DNA of 64,000 bases, from contig DAOLUH010000028.1 in assembly GCA_035420085.1 (NCBI GenBank), positions 1 to 64,000 on the forward strand, given 5' to 3'. The notes under the pieces were generated by a model. The model saw only the letters and a program-made list of their open reading frames with translations. It searched no databases and was not told the DNA's origin. Within the stretch, counting starts at the first letter, position 1; every line of letters starts with the position of its first letter. The DNA is from DSWT01 sp035420085 (GTDB lineage: Bacteria > Chloroflexota > Anaerolineae > B4-G1 > SLSP01). The position numbers were made by a program, and so were the translations under genes. This document shows positions 1 through 9,000 of this stretch, piece by piece.

Positions 1-192
1 GCCGGCCTGGACGATGCGCCCGGCCTCGACGATGAGCGGTTGCCACGCCGTCGCCTGGTCGGGATGAGCCGCACACAACCGGTCGGCAAACCCCAATTGC
101 GCCTGGATACGCTCCAACTGCCACCCACGCCGGTCAAGCTGTTGGCGCAGTGTTTGATTGATCTCGATAAATTGTGTCGTGTAAGCAGTCAT
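1..192 (-). CDS. Truncated hypothetical protein (N-terminal 64 residues)
   Basis: The frame opens at an ATG at 192 on the minus strand, behind an AAGGAGAT ribosome binding site, and runs off the left edge, so only the N-terminus is visible. The peptide begins MTAYTTQFIEINQTLRQQLD and is Gln/Arg/Leu-rich, suggesting an amphipathic helix. It lies 71 nt downstream of a response regulator gene on the same strand and may be co-transcribed with it. A signalling partner such as a histidine kinase is possible, but no domain can be named. Confidence 0.6.
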   Translation of the reverse strand, partial: MTAYTTQFIEINQTLRQQLDRRGWQLERIQAQLGFADRLCAAHPDQATAWQPLIVEAGRIVQAG

Positions 193-232
193 TTTTATCT
201 CCTTGAATAAGTCCAAAATCAAAGCTCGCAAC

Positions 233-277
233 CTACTCCCCTACTCCCTTACTCTCCCACTCCTCACTCCCCCAACT
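233..277. repeat. Short tandem word repeat (ctactccc-type)
   Basis: Degenerate tandem copies of a 7-8 nt word (ctactccc, ttactctccc, actcctcactccc) fill the junction between the response regulator and the next gene. The stop codon of the response regulator (TCA on the plus strand, 264-266) lies inside it. The pattern resembles the short tandemly repeated repetitive (STRR) sequences described in cyanobacteria; that comparison is from memory and not tested. Confidence 0.6.
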
Positions 278-935
278 CCTTCTTGAACTTCGCCAGACAT
301 TCGGGACAGATACCGTGGGTAAACTCGGCGTCGGAGTGTTTTTCGATGTAGTGTTCGATGCTGGTCCATTGCCCGTCGTCGTCCTGGATTTTCTTGCCGC
401 ACCACGCGCAGATAGGGACAAGGCCACTGAGGGTCTTGATGGTTTTCAACGCTCTTTGCAGTTGTTGGTTGCGCTTTTCCAGTTCGGCGTTGACGCGGTT
501 CAATTCCTGGTTGAGACGGCGCAGTTCCGCATTGAGTCGCCGCAGTTCGTCGGATTCACGCGACCGTGCGAGGGTGATGGTGATGACCCGTTGCAACTCA
601 CTCGCTTCCGGCGGCTTGACCAGGTAGGCGACCACGCCGGCATCGCGGGCTTGCTCGACTAATTCGGGCGTATCCATCGCGGTCAGCAAGATAACCGGCG
701 TCGGCTGCACGACCTGGATTTGGCGCGCGGCAGTGATGCCATCCATCCCCGGCATCGAGACATCCATCACAATAATATCGGGTTTGAGGCGTTGGGTGAG
801 GGCAATCGCCCGCGCGCCATTTTCTGCTTCGCCCGCGACCGCGTGCCCGAGCGCGCCGAGAATCGCACGCATCGTGGCGCGCAGTTCGGCATTGTCATCC
901 ACGACTAAAACGCGGACTGGTGTTGCAATGGTCAT
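264..935 (-). CDS. Response regulator: receiver domain, coiled coil and Cys4 C-terminal module
   Basis: The protein has 223 residues. Residues 8-120 form a CheY-like receiver: acidic pair DD near 13-14, phospho-acceptor D58 in IVMDVSMPG and the conserved K107 in LVKPP. Residues 125-165 are a heptad-like Leu/Asn/Glu coiled coil. The C-terminus has C176-x2-C179 and C210-x2-C213 in a pattern (ICAWCGKKI ... GICPEC) that recurs at the ends of many bacterial sensor kinases and regulators and may bind zinc. No DNA-binding output domain is present, so it probably acts through protein contacts. Its stop codon lies in a tandem word repeat. It follows the sugar-isomerase-like gene after an 80-nt repeat-filled gap. 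Confidence 0.88.
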   Translation of the reverse strand: MTIATPVRVLVVDDNAELRATMRAILGALGHAVAGEAENGARAIALTQRLKPDIIVMDVSMPGMDGITAARQIQVVQPTPVILLTAMDTPELVEQARDAGVVAYLVKPPEASELQRVITITLARSRESDELRRLNAELRRLNQELNRVNAELEKRNQQLQRALKTIKTLSGLVPICAWCGKKIQDDDGQWTSIEHYIEKHSDAEFTHGICPECLAKFKKELGE

Positions 936-953
936 CCTACATTCCTTTCTAGC

Positions 954-1020
954 GTAGTGGCGATCTTAATCGCCTGGTGTAGTGGCGATTTTAATCGCTC
1001 TCTGCAAAGCCGGCGCTACG
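954..1020. repeat. Direct 20-nt repeat of palindromic word
   Basis: Two copies of GTAGTGGCGATCTTAATCGC (second with T for C) lie at 954-973 and 979-998. Each contains the near-palindrome GGCGAT..AATCGC. The segment ends GGCGCTACG at 1020, partly complementary to its start. The last bases give the TAG stop of the neighbouring minus-strand isomerase gene (1016-1018). Confidence 0.7.
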
Positions 1021-1777
1021 CCGTGAATTGCCGCAGATAGGCGATGGCGGCGGGAGCGACGGCTTCGTAATCGTGCTTGTACAGGTCGAGCGCCAGGCCG
1101 CCCGCAAAACCCACCTCAGCCAATGTGCGGATGTACGCGCCGAGGTCCATATCGCCTTCGTGCGGCAGCAAATGATCGTGGATGCCGCGCGCCATATTCT
1201 CGACGTGCCCATGCACAATTTTGTCGCCAATCTGGCGGATGGCGTTCAGCGGATCGGGATCGCAGAGGAAAACGTGCCCCAGGTCGAGGTTGGCGGCAAG
1301 ATAAGGCGAGGGGATTTCGTCGAACAGCCGGAGCAGATCGGCGGTGGAGCCGACGATGAAGCCTGGCTCGAATTCCTGAGCGAGCACCACGTTGTAGCTG
1401 GCCGCAACGTCCACCAAAACGCGCGTGCGCTCAATCATCCGTTGCCATTCGGCGGCATCGCCCGTGCGTTTGTGCGTCCCGGAGAAGACGAGAATATCCG
1501 CGCCAAAATCCGGCGTGAGGGCGATGGCGCGCCGGGTCAGCTCGAAGAATGTGTCGTCGTAGATGTAGTCTTTGTGGTACCCGGCGGAATACGCGGGGAA
1601 CAGCGCCGTCGCGCGTTCGCGCACCTCGGCGGCAAGCTGCGGCGTGACGACGGCAGGAGCTAAGTCGTCATTTTCCATGCAGAGTTCCACCCCGTCGAAG
1701 CCGAGGCGGTGCAGTACAGAGAGACAATCCAGGATCGGATAACGCGCTAAAGGTTGTGTGCGTCCAAATATCTTCAT
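1016..1777 (-). CDS. Sugar phosphate isomerase/epimerase-like TIM barrel protein
   Basis: The protein has 253 residues and matches the xylose-isomerase-like / AP-endonuclease-2 TIM barrel superfamily. Typical strand-end motifs are visible: GFDGVELCMEND near residue 27, LVFSGTHKR near 95, LAQEFEPG near 131, LDLGH near 165 and HGHVEN near 190, whose Glu, Asp and His residues would ligate a divalent metal. These proteins isomerise or epimerise sugars or inositols; the substrate cannot be told. A TTCACT-N16-TATAAT promoter lies upstream. The stop codon sits in a palindromic repeat. The YedE pair is transcribed divergently. Confidence 0.8.
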   Translation of the reverse strand: MKIFGRTQPLARYPILDCLSVLHRLGFDGVELCMENDDLAPAVVTPQLAAEVRERATALFPAYSAGYHKDYIYDDTFFELTRRAIALTPDFGADILVFSGTHKRTGDAAEWQRMIERTRVLVDVAASYNVVLAQEFEPGFIVGSTADLLRLFDEIPSPYLAANLDLGHVFLCDPDPLNAIRQIGDKIVHGHVENMARGIHDHLLPHEGDMDLGAYIRTLAEVGFAGGLALDLYKHDYEAVAPAAIAYLRQFTA

Positions 1778-1850
1778 AGCGGGCGGCCCTCCTCAAAACT
1801 TCAGGTTAGTTTCAGGTCATGCGTTGGCAGTGTGTGACAGAACCAAAGTT

Positions 1851-1878
1851 ATTATAGTCATTCCGGCAATTAAGTGAA
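1851..1878 (-). promoter_or_regulatory. Predicted sigma-70-type promoter for the isomerase gene
   Basis: Read on the minus strand, TTCACT (1878-1873) is separated by 16 nt from a perfect TATAAT (1856-1851). It points toward the isomerase start at 1777, leaving a leader of about 65 nt, and is back-to-back with the promoter at 1913. Confidence 0.5.
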
Positions 1879-1912
1879 ACGATTGTTTGGGGTAATTTGA
1901 AAGATAAAGATA

Positions 1913-1941
1913 TTGTTTTTATGATATTTTTGTGCTATAAT
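1913..1941 (+). promoter_or_regulatory. Predicted extended -10 promoter for the YedE pair
   Basis: TTGTTT (1913-1918), a 17-nt spacer and a perfect TATAAT (1936-1941) preceded by TGC, giving an extended -10. Transcription would start near 1948, about 190 nt before the first ATG. The leader contains the palindromic element at 2048-2115. Confidence 0.6.
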
Positions 1942-2047
1942 AAGGCCGTAGCGAGTTGGTTGGGCGCTTCGCCAAAGTGCTCAACACGAGGGCTAATTTT
2001 CCGGGAGATATCGGTGCTGTGCACACCATGCCAGCACGAAAATTTCT

Positions 2048-2115
2048 GCCACAGAGGGCACAGAGCACACAGAGTTATCTGTTCTCATCTCTATGAACTC
2101 TATGTTCTCGGTGGC
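2048..2115. repeat. Imperfect palindrome of cacagag-type words
   Basis: Arms of 27 nt: the left (2048-2074) is gccacagagggcacagag plus a further copy of the cacagag-type word, and the right (2089-2115) is its imperfect reverse complement, ending ggtggc. Each arm is a tandem of a cacagag-like word. It lies in the untranslated leader between the promoter and the ribosome binding site of the YedE gene and could fold into a long hairpin. Confidence 0.7.
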
Positions 2116-2139
2116 TATTTTCGAAGGAGGGATGAGACT

Positions 2140-2661
2140 ATGGAATGGCTCAGAATGCAACAGTGGTCGCCCTACGCGGTGGGGATCGGCATTGGCGTCT
2201 TGAGTTGGGTGACGTTTGTGCTGTCCGACAAGCCGATCGGCTGCTCGACGGCTTTTGCGCGGTTCAGCGGAATGATCGAGCGGGTGTTTCGGGGCGATAA
2301 AACGTTGACGAAACCGTATTTTAAACAGTACGCTCCGGCGCTCACCTGGGATGTGATGCTCGTGATTGGGATTGTGATCGGGTCATTCGCCTCGGCGCTG
2401 CTTTCGGGGCAGTTTCAGTTGACGTGGGTGCCGCAGTTGTGGGCCGCGACTTTCGGCGCGGCGTATGTCCCGCGCCTGCTCGCGGCGGTGATCGGCGGCG
2501 TCTTCCTGGGCGCGGGCGCGCGTTGGGCCAACGGCTGTACCAGTGGGCACGGGATCAGTGGGACGCTGCAATTGGCGATGAGCAGTTGGATCGCGGCGCT
2601 CTGCTTTTTCGCGGGCGGCATCGTCACCGCGTTCCTCATTTTTCGCGTGTTCGGCGCGTAA
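2140..2661 (+). CDS. YeeE/YedE family membrane protein, N-terminal-half type
   Basis: The protein has 173 residues with about five hydrophobic helices. The frame is open further upstream, but the ATG at 2140 follows an AAGGAGGG site at 2125-2132 and starts the conserved sequence, so it is preferred. Family signatures are DKPIGCSTAFAR near residue 35 and ANGCTSGHGISG near 130; the Cys residues of such motifs handle thiosulfate or sulfur in YeeE-type transporters. The next gene encodes the matching second half, so the pair probably forms one transporter of a sulfur compound. The exact substrate is inferred. Confidence 0.82.
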   Translation: MEWLRMQQWSPYAVGIGIGVLSWVTFVLSDKPIGCSTAFARFSGMIERVFRGDKTLTKPYFKQYAPALTWDVMLVIGIVIGSFASALLSGQFQLTWVPQLWAATFGAAYVPRLLAAVIGGVFLGAGARWANGCTSGHGISGTLQLAMSSWIAALCFFAGGIVTAFLIFRVFGA

Positions 2662-2673
2662 GGGAGGTGAACC

Positions 2674-3231
2674 ATGTTGACCAAATTGCACTCGAATCAA
2701 CGCCTGCAACTGGTCTTGGGGTTGGTGGTAGGGATCGCGTTTGGCTTTCTGCTGCAAAAGGGCGGCGTGACCAGCTACGACGTGATCCTCGGCCAACTGC
2801 TGCTCACCGATTTCACCGTCGTCAAAGTGATGCTCTCCGCCGTCATCACGGGAATGATCGGCGTATACGCGCTGCGCAGTCTGGGGCTGGCGCGCCTGCA
2901 CCCCAAGTCCGGCTCAATCGGCTCTACCGTGGTCGGCGGCTTGCTGTTTGGGGTAGGGTTCGCCGTCTTGGGCTACTGCCCCGGCACGATTTCTGGCGCT
3001 ATCGGCCAGGGTTCGCTCGATGCGCTGATCGGTGGGACGGTGGGCATCCTCCTGGGGTCGTGGCTATTTGCGACCTTTTCCCCGAAATTACAAAAACCGG
3101 TACTCGATAAGGGCGATTTCGGCCCGGTGACGCTGCCAGAAGTGTTGAAGGTCAACCCCTGGGCTGTCGTGATTCCGGCAGCGGGATTGCTTACGGCGCT
3201 ATTATTCGCTTTAGAACGATTTGGGTGGTAA
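2674..3231 (+). CDS. YeeE/YedE family membrane protein, C-terminal-half type
   Basis: The protein has 185 residues with four to five transmembrane segments, starting 12 nt after the previous gene behind AGGGAGGTG. GYCPGTISGAIGQGS near residue 107 is the counterpart of the GCTSGH motif of the first half and contains the family's conserved Cys. A long hydrophobic segment ends the protein (VVIPAAGLLTALLFAL). Many bacteria encode YedE as one fused protein; here the halves are separate and translationally close. Probable role: import of thiosulfate or a related sulfur compound. Confidence 0.8.
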   Translation: MLTKLHSNQRLQLVLGLVVGIAFGFLLQKGGVTSYDVILGQLLLTDFTVVKVMLSAVITGMIGVYALRSLGLARLHPKSGSIGSTVVGGLLFGVGFAVLGYCPGTISGAIGQGSLDALIGGTVGILLGSWLFATFSPKLQKPVLDKGDFGPVTLPEVLKVNPWAVVIPAAGLLTALLFALERFGW

Positions 3232-3272
3232 AATAGTTAATATCAACATAGACAGCAGGGGGAACAGACGAC

Positions 3273-4274
3273 ATGGGGCGGAAGAAAAAATTCATGCTGG
3301 CGGGGGATGTGGGCGGCACGAAGACCAACGTGGCGATTTATTCGAAAGAAGCCGGATTACACGCGCCGTTGTTGGAGGCGACTTTTCCAAGCACGGCCTA
3401 TGCGGGTCTCGCCCCGCTGCTACAGGAATTTTTGACGCAGACCGATATCCAGGTGGCGCGCGCGTGCTTTGGCGTCGCCGGGCCGGTGGTCAATGGGCAG
3501 GCGCGCATCACCAATCTGCCCTGGGTGCTGGATGAGACGCAATTAGCCGCCGACTTGGGACTGGAATCGTTCACCCTGTTAAATGATCTGGTGGCGATTG
3601 CCAGCGGTGTGCCATTCCTTGACCTGACCGATGTTTATACCTTGCATCCGGGTCGGTTGCAACCTGGCGGGGCGTTGGCTGTGGTCGCGCCGGGGACCGG
3701 GTTGGGCGAGGGGTATCTTACGTGGGACGGGAAAAAATACCGGGCGCACGCTTCCGAGGGCGGGCACTGCGATTTCGCCCCTACAAATGCGCTGGAGGTG
3801 GACCTTTTGCGTTACCTTCAGGCGCGATTGGGCCGCGTGAGCTACGAACGGGTCTGCTCCGGCTTGGGCATTCCGAACATCTACGCTTTTTTGCGCGACA
3901 GTGGTTACGCGGAAGAACCGGCATGGCTGGCCGAGCAGTTGGCTGCTGCGCGCGATCCCAATCCGGTGATCGTGCAGGCAGCGCTGGAGCGCGAGCAACC
4001 TTGCGCGTTGTGCCGGAAGACATTGGAGATTTTCGTCTCTATTCTGGGGGCCGAGGCGGGCAATATGGCGCTGCGCGTTTTGGCGACCGGCGGGGTTTAT
4101 TTAGGCGGCGGCGTCCCCACGCATATCCTTGAGGCGCTCGACAGCGACAATTTCCGCGCGGCGTTCTGCAACAAAGGCCGCCTCTCGTCGCTTTTAGAGC
4201 AGATCCCGGTGTACATGATTTTGAATCCCAAGATTGCGTTGTTGGGGGCGGCGGCGCGTGGCTTTGGGCTTTGA
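3273..4274 (+). CDS. glk: Glucokinase (ROK-unrelated Glk family)
   Basis: The protein has 333 residues, close to the usual bacterial Glk length. It phosphorylates glucose to glucose-6-phosphate with ATP in the cytoplasm. Visible motifs are the phosphate-binding LAGDVGGTKTN near residue 10, VAGPVVNG near 68, LLNDLVAIA near 98, APGTGLGEG near 138, EGGHCDFAP near 160 (sugar pocket) and LATGGVYLGGGV near 270 (adenosine site). The ATG at 3273 follows a GGGGGAA site. It lies 41 nt after the YedE pair and may share its transcript. Confidence 0.92.
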   Translation: MGRKKKFMLAGDVGGTKTNVAIYSKEAGLHAPLLEATFPSTAYAGLAPLLQEFLTQTDIQVARACFGVAGPVVNGQARITNLPWVLDETQLAADLGLESFTLLNDLVAIASGVPFLDLTDVYTLHPGRLQPGGALAVVAPGTGLGEGYLTWDGKKYRAHASEGGHCDFAPTNALEVDLLRYLQARLGRVSYERVCSGLGIPNIYAFLRDSGYAEEPAWLAEQLAAARDPNPVIVQAALEREQPCALCRKTLEIFVSILGAEAGNMALRVLATGGVYLGGGVPTHILEALDSDNFRAAFCNKGRLSSLLEQIPVYMILNPKIALLGAAARGFGL

Positions 4275-4336
4275 TCGAGAGCGATTGGTGCATTTGACGT
4301 AAGGGTATCATTTACTGTTGGCATAGGGAGAGTGCT

Positions 4337-5296
4337 ATGATTCCGATTCAGTCTTCTGAGATTACGCCGGAGCATGTGTATCTCTCACGGCGCAAGTTTA
4401 TGCAGGCGGCGGGTCTACTGGCGGCGAACGCGGCGTTGCTCGCGGCGTGCGGGCGTCAACCGGCGTCCCCGCCAGCATCTACAGCTGCCCCCGATGTGGC
4501 CGCGCCTTCTGCCACGCTCAGCGCCGCGACGGATGAGTTGGGCGATCCGCTTACACCGTTGGACAGCGTGTTGTCATACAACAACTTTTACGAATTCTCT
4601 TTCACCAAGGAAGATGTCGCCCGTCTGTCACGCCAGTTCTCGACCTCGCCGTGGCAAGTCACTGTTGGCGGTCTGGTGAACAAGCCCAGAACATTCGACC
4701 TCGACGACCTCCGCAAATTTGAGCAGGAAGAGCGCATCTATCGGATGCGCTGTGTGGAGGCCTGGTCAATGGTCATTCCCTGGCTTGGCTTTCCCCTCTC
4801 GCGGCTGCTGAAGGAAGTCGAGCCGCTATCCACCGCCAAATACGTGCAGTTCGAGACGCTTTACGATCCCGAAGCGCTGCCGGGACAGAAGAACCGGGGT
4901 TTTCCGTGGCCCTACGTTGAGGGTTTGCGTCTCGACGAAGCCATGCACGATCTCACGCTGCTGGCGACAGGATTGTATGGCAAGGCCTTGTATCCACAGA
5001 ACGGCGCGCCGGTAAGGTTGGTCGTCCCCTGGAAATACGGCTTCAAATCCATCAAGTCCATTGTGAAGATTGATCTGGTAGAGTATATGCCGGAGTCCAT
5101 GTGGATGGCGACCAACGCGCGGGAGTATGGCTTCTGGGCGAACGTGAATCCCAAAGTATCGCATCCACGCTGGTCGCAGGCCACCGAGCGCCGGATCGGC
5201 GAGAACCGCCGCCGCGAGACGCTCTTCCTCAACGGTTACGCCGATGAGGTTGCCAGCCTGTATCCCGATCTGGATTCGCGGGACTGGTACTATTGA
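4337..5296 (+). CDS. msrP: Protein-methionine-sulfoxide reductase, molybdopterin catalytic subunit MsrP
   Basis: The protein has 319 residues and is exported by the Tat system: the signal SRRKFMQ has R18-R19, followed by a hydrophobic stretch and LLAAC at 34-38, which could also be a lipobox. The sulfite-oxidase-fold domain carries YRMRCVEAWS with C139 as the expected molybdenum ligand, and PWKYGFKSIKSI near 235. MsrP repairs oxidised methionines in envelope proteins and takes electrons from MsrQ, encoded next with an ATGA overlap. The start follows a GGGAG site. Confidence 0.93.
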   Translation: MIPIQSSEITPEHVYLSRRKFMQAAGLLAANAALLAACGRQPASPPASTAAPDVAAPSATLSAATDELGDPLTPLDSVLSYNNFYEFSFTKEDVARLSRQFSTSPWQVTVGGLVNKPRTFDLDDLRKFEQEERIYRMRCVEAWSMVIPWLGFPLSRLLKEVEPLSTAKYVQFETLYDPEALPGQKNRGFPWPYVEGLRLDEAMHDLTLLATGLYGKALYPQNGAPVRLVVPWKYGFKSIKSIVKIDLVEYMPESMWMATNAREYGFWANVNPKVSHPRWSQATERRIGENRRRETLFLNGYADEVASLYPDLDSRDWYY

Positions 5297-5952
5297 TGCC
5301 GGATCGCCAGGGGACTAGTGGGCGGCCTGCTGCGTGGTGGCGCGCCAACGGGTTTCATCTTCTGATCCACGGGCTGGCTTTGTGGCCGCTCGCGCGTATC
5401 CTGTGGGGTCTGGCCTGGGGGCGCTTTCTCGTGGACCCGGTCCGGGAGATTATCACCCGCACCGGGCGCACTTCGCTTAACCTGTTGGTCCTTTCCCTGG
5501 CATGCACACCGTTTTACACTCTCACCGGCTTCGCACCGTTGCTGCGCGCGCGACGGACGTTGGGGCTGTACGCTTTCGTGTACGTCGCGCTACACTTCCT
5601 CACGTTTGCCGGTTGGGATTACGGCTTCGATCTGCGGCTGCTCTGGGAGGCAGTGTTCTACCAGCGATATGTGATTGTCGGCTCTATCGCCGGGCTGATT
5701 CTGCTGGTATTGGCGGTCACCTCCACGCAGGGCTGGCAGCGGCGATTGGGCAAGGGGTGGAAGCGCCTGCAACGGCTGGTTTACCTGGCGAATGTGCTGG
5801 CGGTGTTGCACTTTGCGTGGCTGCTCAAGGAGCCGCGTGCGGCGCTGCCGTATGTGGCGGCGGTGGCGGTGTTGCTGGGGTTGCGCGTACCGCCGCTGAA
5901 TAGTCTGTCGAATCGCTTGAGAAAGTCGGCTTGGCAGAAGAGACCTAAATGA
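5296..5952 (+). CDS. msrQ: Heme-binding membrane subunit MsrQ
   Basis: The protein has 218 residues and belongs to the ferric-reductase-like transmembrane family. The ATG overlaps the msrP stop (ATGA, 5293-5298), giving translational coupling. About six hydrophobic helices are visible; candidate heme-ligating His residues lie in VALHFLTFAGWD and LAVLHFAWLLK. A GRTSLNLLVLSLACTPF segment near residue 55 is typical of MsrQ. It passes electrons from a cytoplasmic donor through heme to MsrP outside the membrane. Confidence 0.9.
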   Translation: MPDRQGTSGRPAAWWRANGFHLLIHGLALWPLARILWGLAWGRFLVDPVREIITRTGRTSLNLLVLSLACTPFYTLTGFAPLLRARRTLGLYAFVYVALHFLTFAGWDYGFDLRLLWEAVFYQRYVIVGSIAGLILLVLAVTSTQGWQRRLGKGWKRLQRLVYLANVLAVLHFAWLLKEPRAALPYVAAVAVLLGLRVPPLNSLSNRLRKSAWQKRPK

Positions 5953-6025
5953 CATTCGTTGAACTGCTATTTCCTGCGATTCGCTGTCCACATTAGCCTT
6001 GTTCTCTTGAAGGGACGTTTGAAAC

Positions 6026-9000
6026 ATGGTAGATATGTACAAAACCCGATGCATATTGGTTTTTGGGGTTACGGGGCTGCTTTTTTTGACGTGGCTGTGG
6101 TGTGCTCCTGCTATTGGAGCGACAGCATTGCCCCCCGAAGATGTTTCATCTCTGGAATGGGTGCGTATATCTGGAGCGCCTGTTCAGGTGCGACTTTCCA
6201 GCATAGCTGTGGTTAGTAGTACATCGGGATGGGCAGTGGGCGGTGAGGGTATCATTTTACATCATGACGGACATGATTGGACTATGACGTCCAGTCCGAC
6301 AATCGAACGCTTGAACAGTATTGCGATGGTGAGCACTGATGAGGGTTGGATTGCTGGCGAATATGGCACTTTGTTATACCTACAAGAGGGTGTGTGGACG
6401 ATATGGCCTCAACAGCTGCCCGATATCAATTTTCATGCTATCGCGGCGGCGGATGCGTATCATATTTGGGCGGTGGGGCGTGCAGGGACAATTGTGGCGT
6501 ATGATGGTATACGCTGGACGACGCAAGAGAGTGGTGTTCCCTTTGTCCTGAATGGTGTTGCCGCTTTCAGCCCGACTTTGGCTTTTGCGGTAGGGAGTGG
6601 AGGAACTATCCTGTCATATCGGGGGGATCGGTGGCGAGCCGAAGCCAGTCCCACAACAGTCGCCTTAAGCGCCGTGACGTTACTGGCTGCCGATGATGGC
6701 TGGGCCGTCGGCAGCGATGGCGTCATTCTTCACTATGATGGCTATACGTGGACGCTTGTGCCTAGTCCTGTGCGCGATTCCTTATTTGCGGTGACGGCAG
6801 TTGCCAAAGATAGCGTTTGGGCGGCCGGGAGAACCGGGCTTTTGCTGCATTATGATGGCTATGCCTGGAATCAAGTGGATGGGCCTGAAGCCTATTCTCT
6901 CTACGGGATGACCACTGCTTACAATGGGGACGTGTGGGCGGTGGGTTTTGGAAGCGCTTTGCTACATTATGATGGCATCGCGTGGTCACATGCGAGTCGC
7001 ATAACGTCTTCGACTTTCTATGCCGTTACTGAAGCGCAGGATGCGCGCTGGGCGGTTGGTGAAGCTGGCGCGCTATGGGTAGATAGGGGAGGTGGGTGGC
7101 TTGCGGAGCAGCCACCGGTAACTTTATCGCTTCACGCGGTAGCAGGGGATACAGCGGGGATATTGTGGCTGGCTGGCGCAGAAGGTGTGCTCTTGAAGCG
7201 CACTTCCGATGCGCATTGGGATGTGCTGACATCGCCGACTACGTTAACGTTGCGCGGGTTGGCATTCCCTGCGCCGGGAGTGGGATGGGCGGTGGGCGGC
7301 GACGTGGTGCGCCGTTTGTCGTGGGCACAGGGAACGCTCTTGTACTACGATGGCCTTAGCTGGACCGAGGTCATAACATTTCCGGAGGAATCCCTGTATG
7401 CCATCAGTTTTTATACGCCAGACATTGGGTGGGCGGTGGGCGACGCAGGCAGTATTTGGCGTTACGATGGCGCTATCTGGCAACGTGAGGTCACTCCTGT
7501 GCATACGACCTTACAATCTGTAGCAGCATTAGGCGCTGAGGAAGCCTGGGCAGTTGGCGAAGCTGGGGTCATCCTTCACCGTCAAGGCGACCATTGGGTG
7601 CAGGTCCCTTCCCCGACATCTCATCGCTTATATGATGTGTTGATGCGCGACACCACAGAAGGATGGGCTTTTGGCGATACTGGCGTCCTGTTGCATTATG
7701 ACGGTTTGTCGTGGCATATCTTGCCTTCGCCGACGCAATATCGTCTATTTGATGGAATGTTCGATACCCACGGTACATTGTGGAGTGTGGGAAATACCGG
7801 TACATTACTCCGGCGAGTTACACCAGTCGCTGGCTCGTTCTGCCTTATGACGGACCAGACAGAATACTTTGCACAACCTGGCGCTACCATTGTGATGACG
7901 GCGGAGATTACGGCTTTGGATGGTTACACTCGACCGCTAGATATACAAATCGCCGGGCTGAATCAAGATTTGATCGTAGATTGGGTGACAAGTACAGTAT
8001 CCCCACCGAGCCTGCTGGAAGTGCAGCTTACCTTACCCATCACGTACCCTACAGGCGCTTCATCCTTAACAATAGTCGCTGGCGACGGTCTTGTGACGCG
8101 CACATTAGATCTTCATTTCACCATATTGCCGGGTATCTGGGAGAAGGGGCTGCACACATCACTAGGCCGTGTATTGCGTGATGTAGATATAGCTGTGAAC
8201 ACAGCGTGGGCTGTTGGTGATGGTGGTGTGATCGTGCGCTACGACCATCGAGGACTCTATGAGTATGCCCCATGCACGCACTTTGACCTCTATGCTGTGG
8301 ATGTGATCAGTTCTACATTAGGATGGGCGGTTGGCGACGGCGGAACCTTGCTGCATTTCGACGGCTCCTCATGGATCGGGGTAACTTCTCCCACGACCAT
8401 GCCACTTCATAGCATTGCATCACGGCGCACGGACGATGTTTGGGTCGTGGGCGGTGGAGGAACCCTGCTCCATTATGACGGAGAGCAGTGGCAACAGACT
8501 GCGGCGCCTTCCACTGACTGGCTTTATGCAGTGGCGCTGGCCGATGATGGCTCTGGTTGGGCCGTTGGGTGGGGCGGAGCGATCTGGCGTTATACCAATG
8601 ATATTTGGCGAGTGTTCCCTAGCCCCACGCATCAATGGTTGCGTGCTGTGACGGTGCTCAGTCCTGACGAGGCTTGGGCAGTTGGAAGCCAGGGAACGCT
8701 GTTGCATTACATCTCTGGGAACTGGCATCTCATCCCCGGTCCGACTGCGTCACGATTGTTTGATGTTTGGTTCACTGCACATGATGACGGATGGGCGGTG
8801 GGAGGCGATGGCGATTTGTTACACTACGACGGACAAACCTGGAAGTTACTGCCGAATGTCGCGCCGACCTCGTTCCGTGCGTTGGCTTTGGCCGACCTCT
8901 ATGGATTAGCAGTAGGTGATGGACATATCGCCTGCTACCAACCTGTGGGGCAGGATACGACCCAGACGCTACTGTTGCCCGGTTGCGGAGCGACGCCTGG

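Noticed and set aside
1897..2139. N-terminal extension of the first YedE protein
   Set aside because: The frame is open upstream but spans the promoter and the palindromic repeat. The ATG at 2140 has a good AAGGAGGG site and begins the conserved part.
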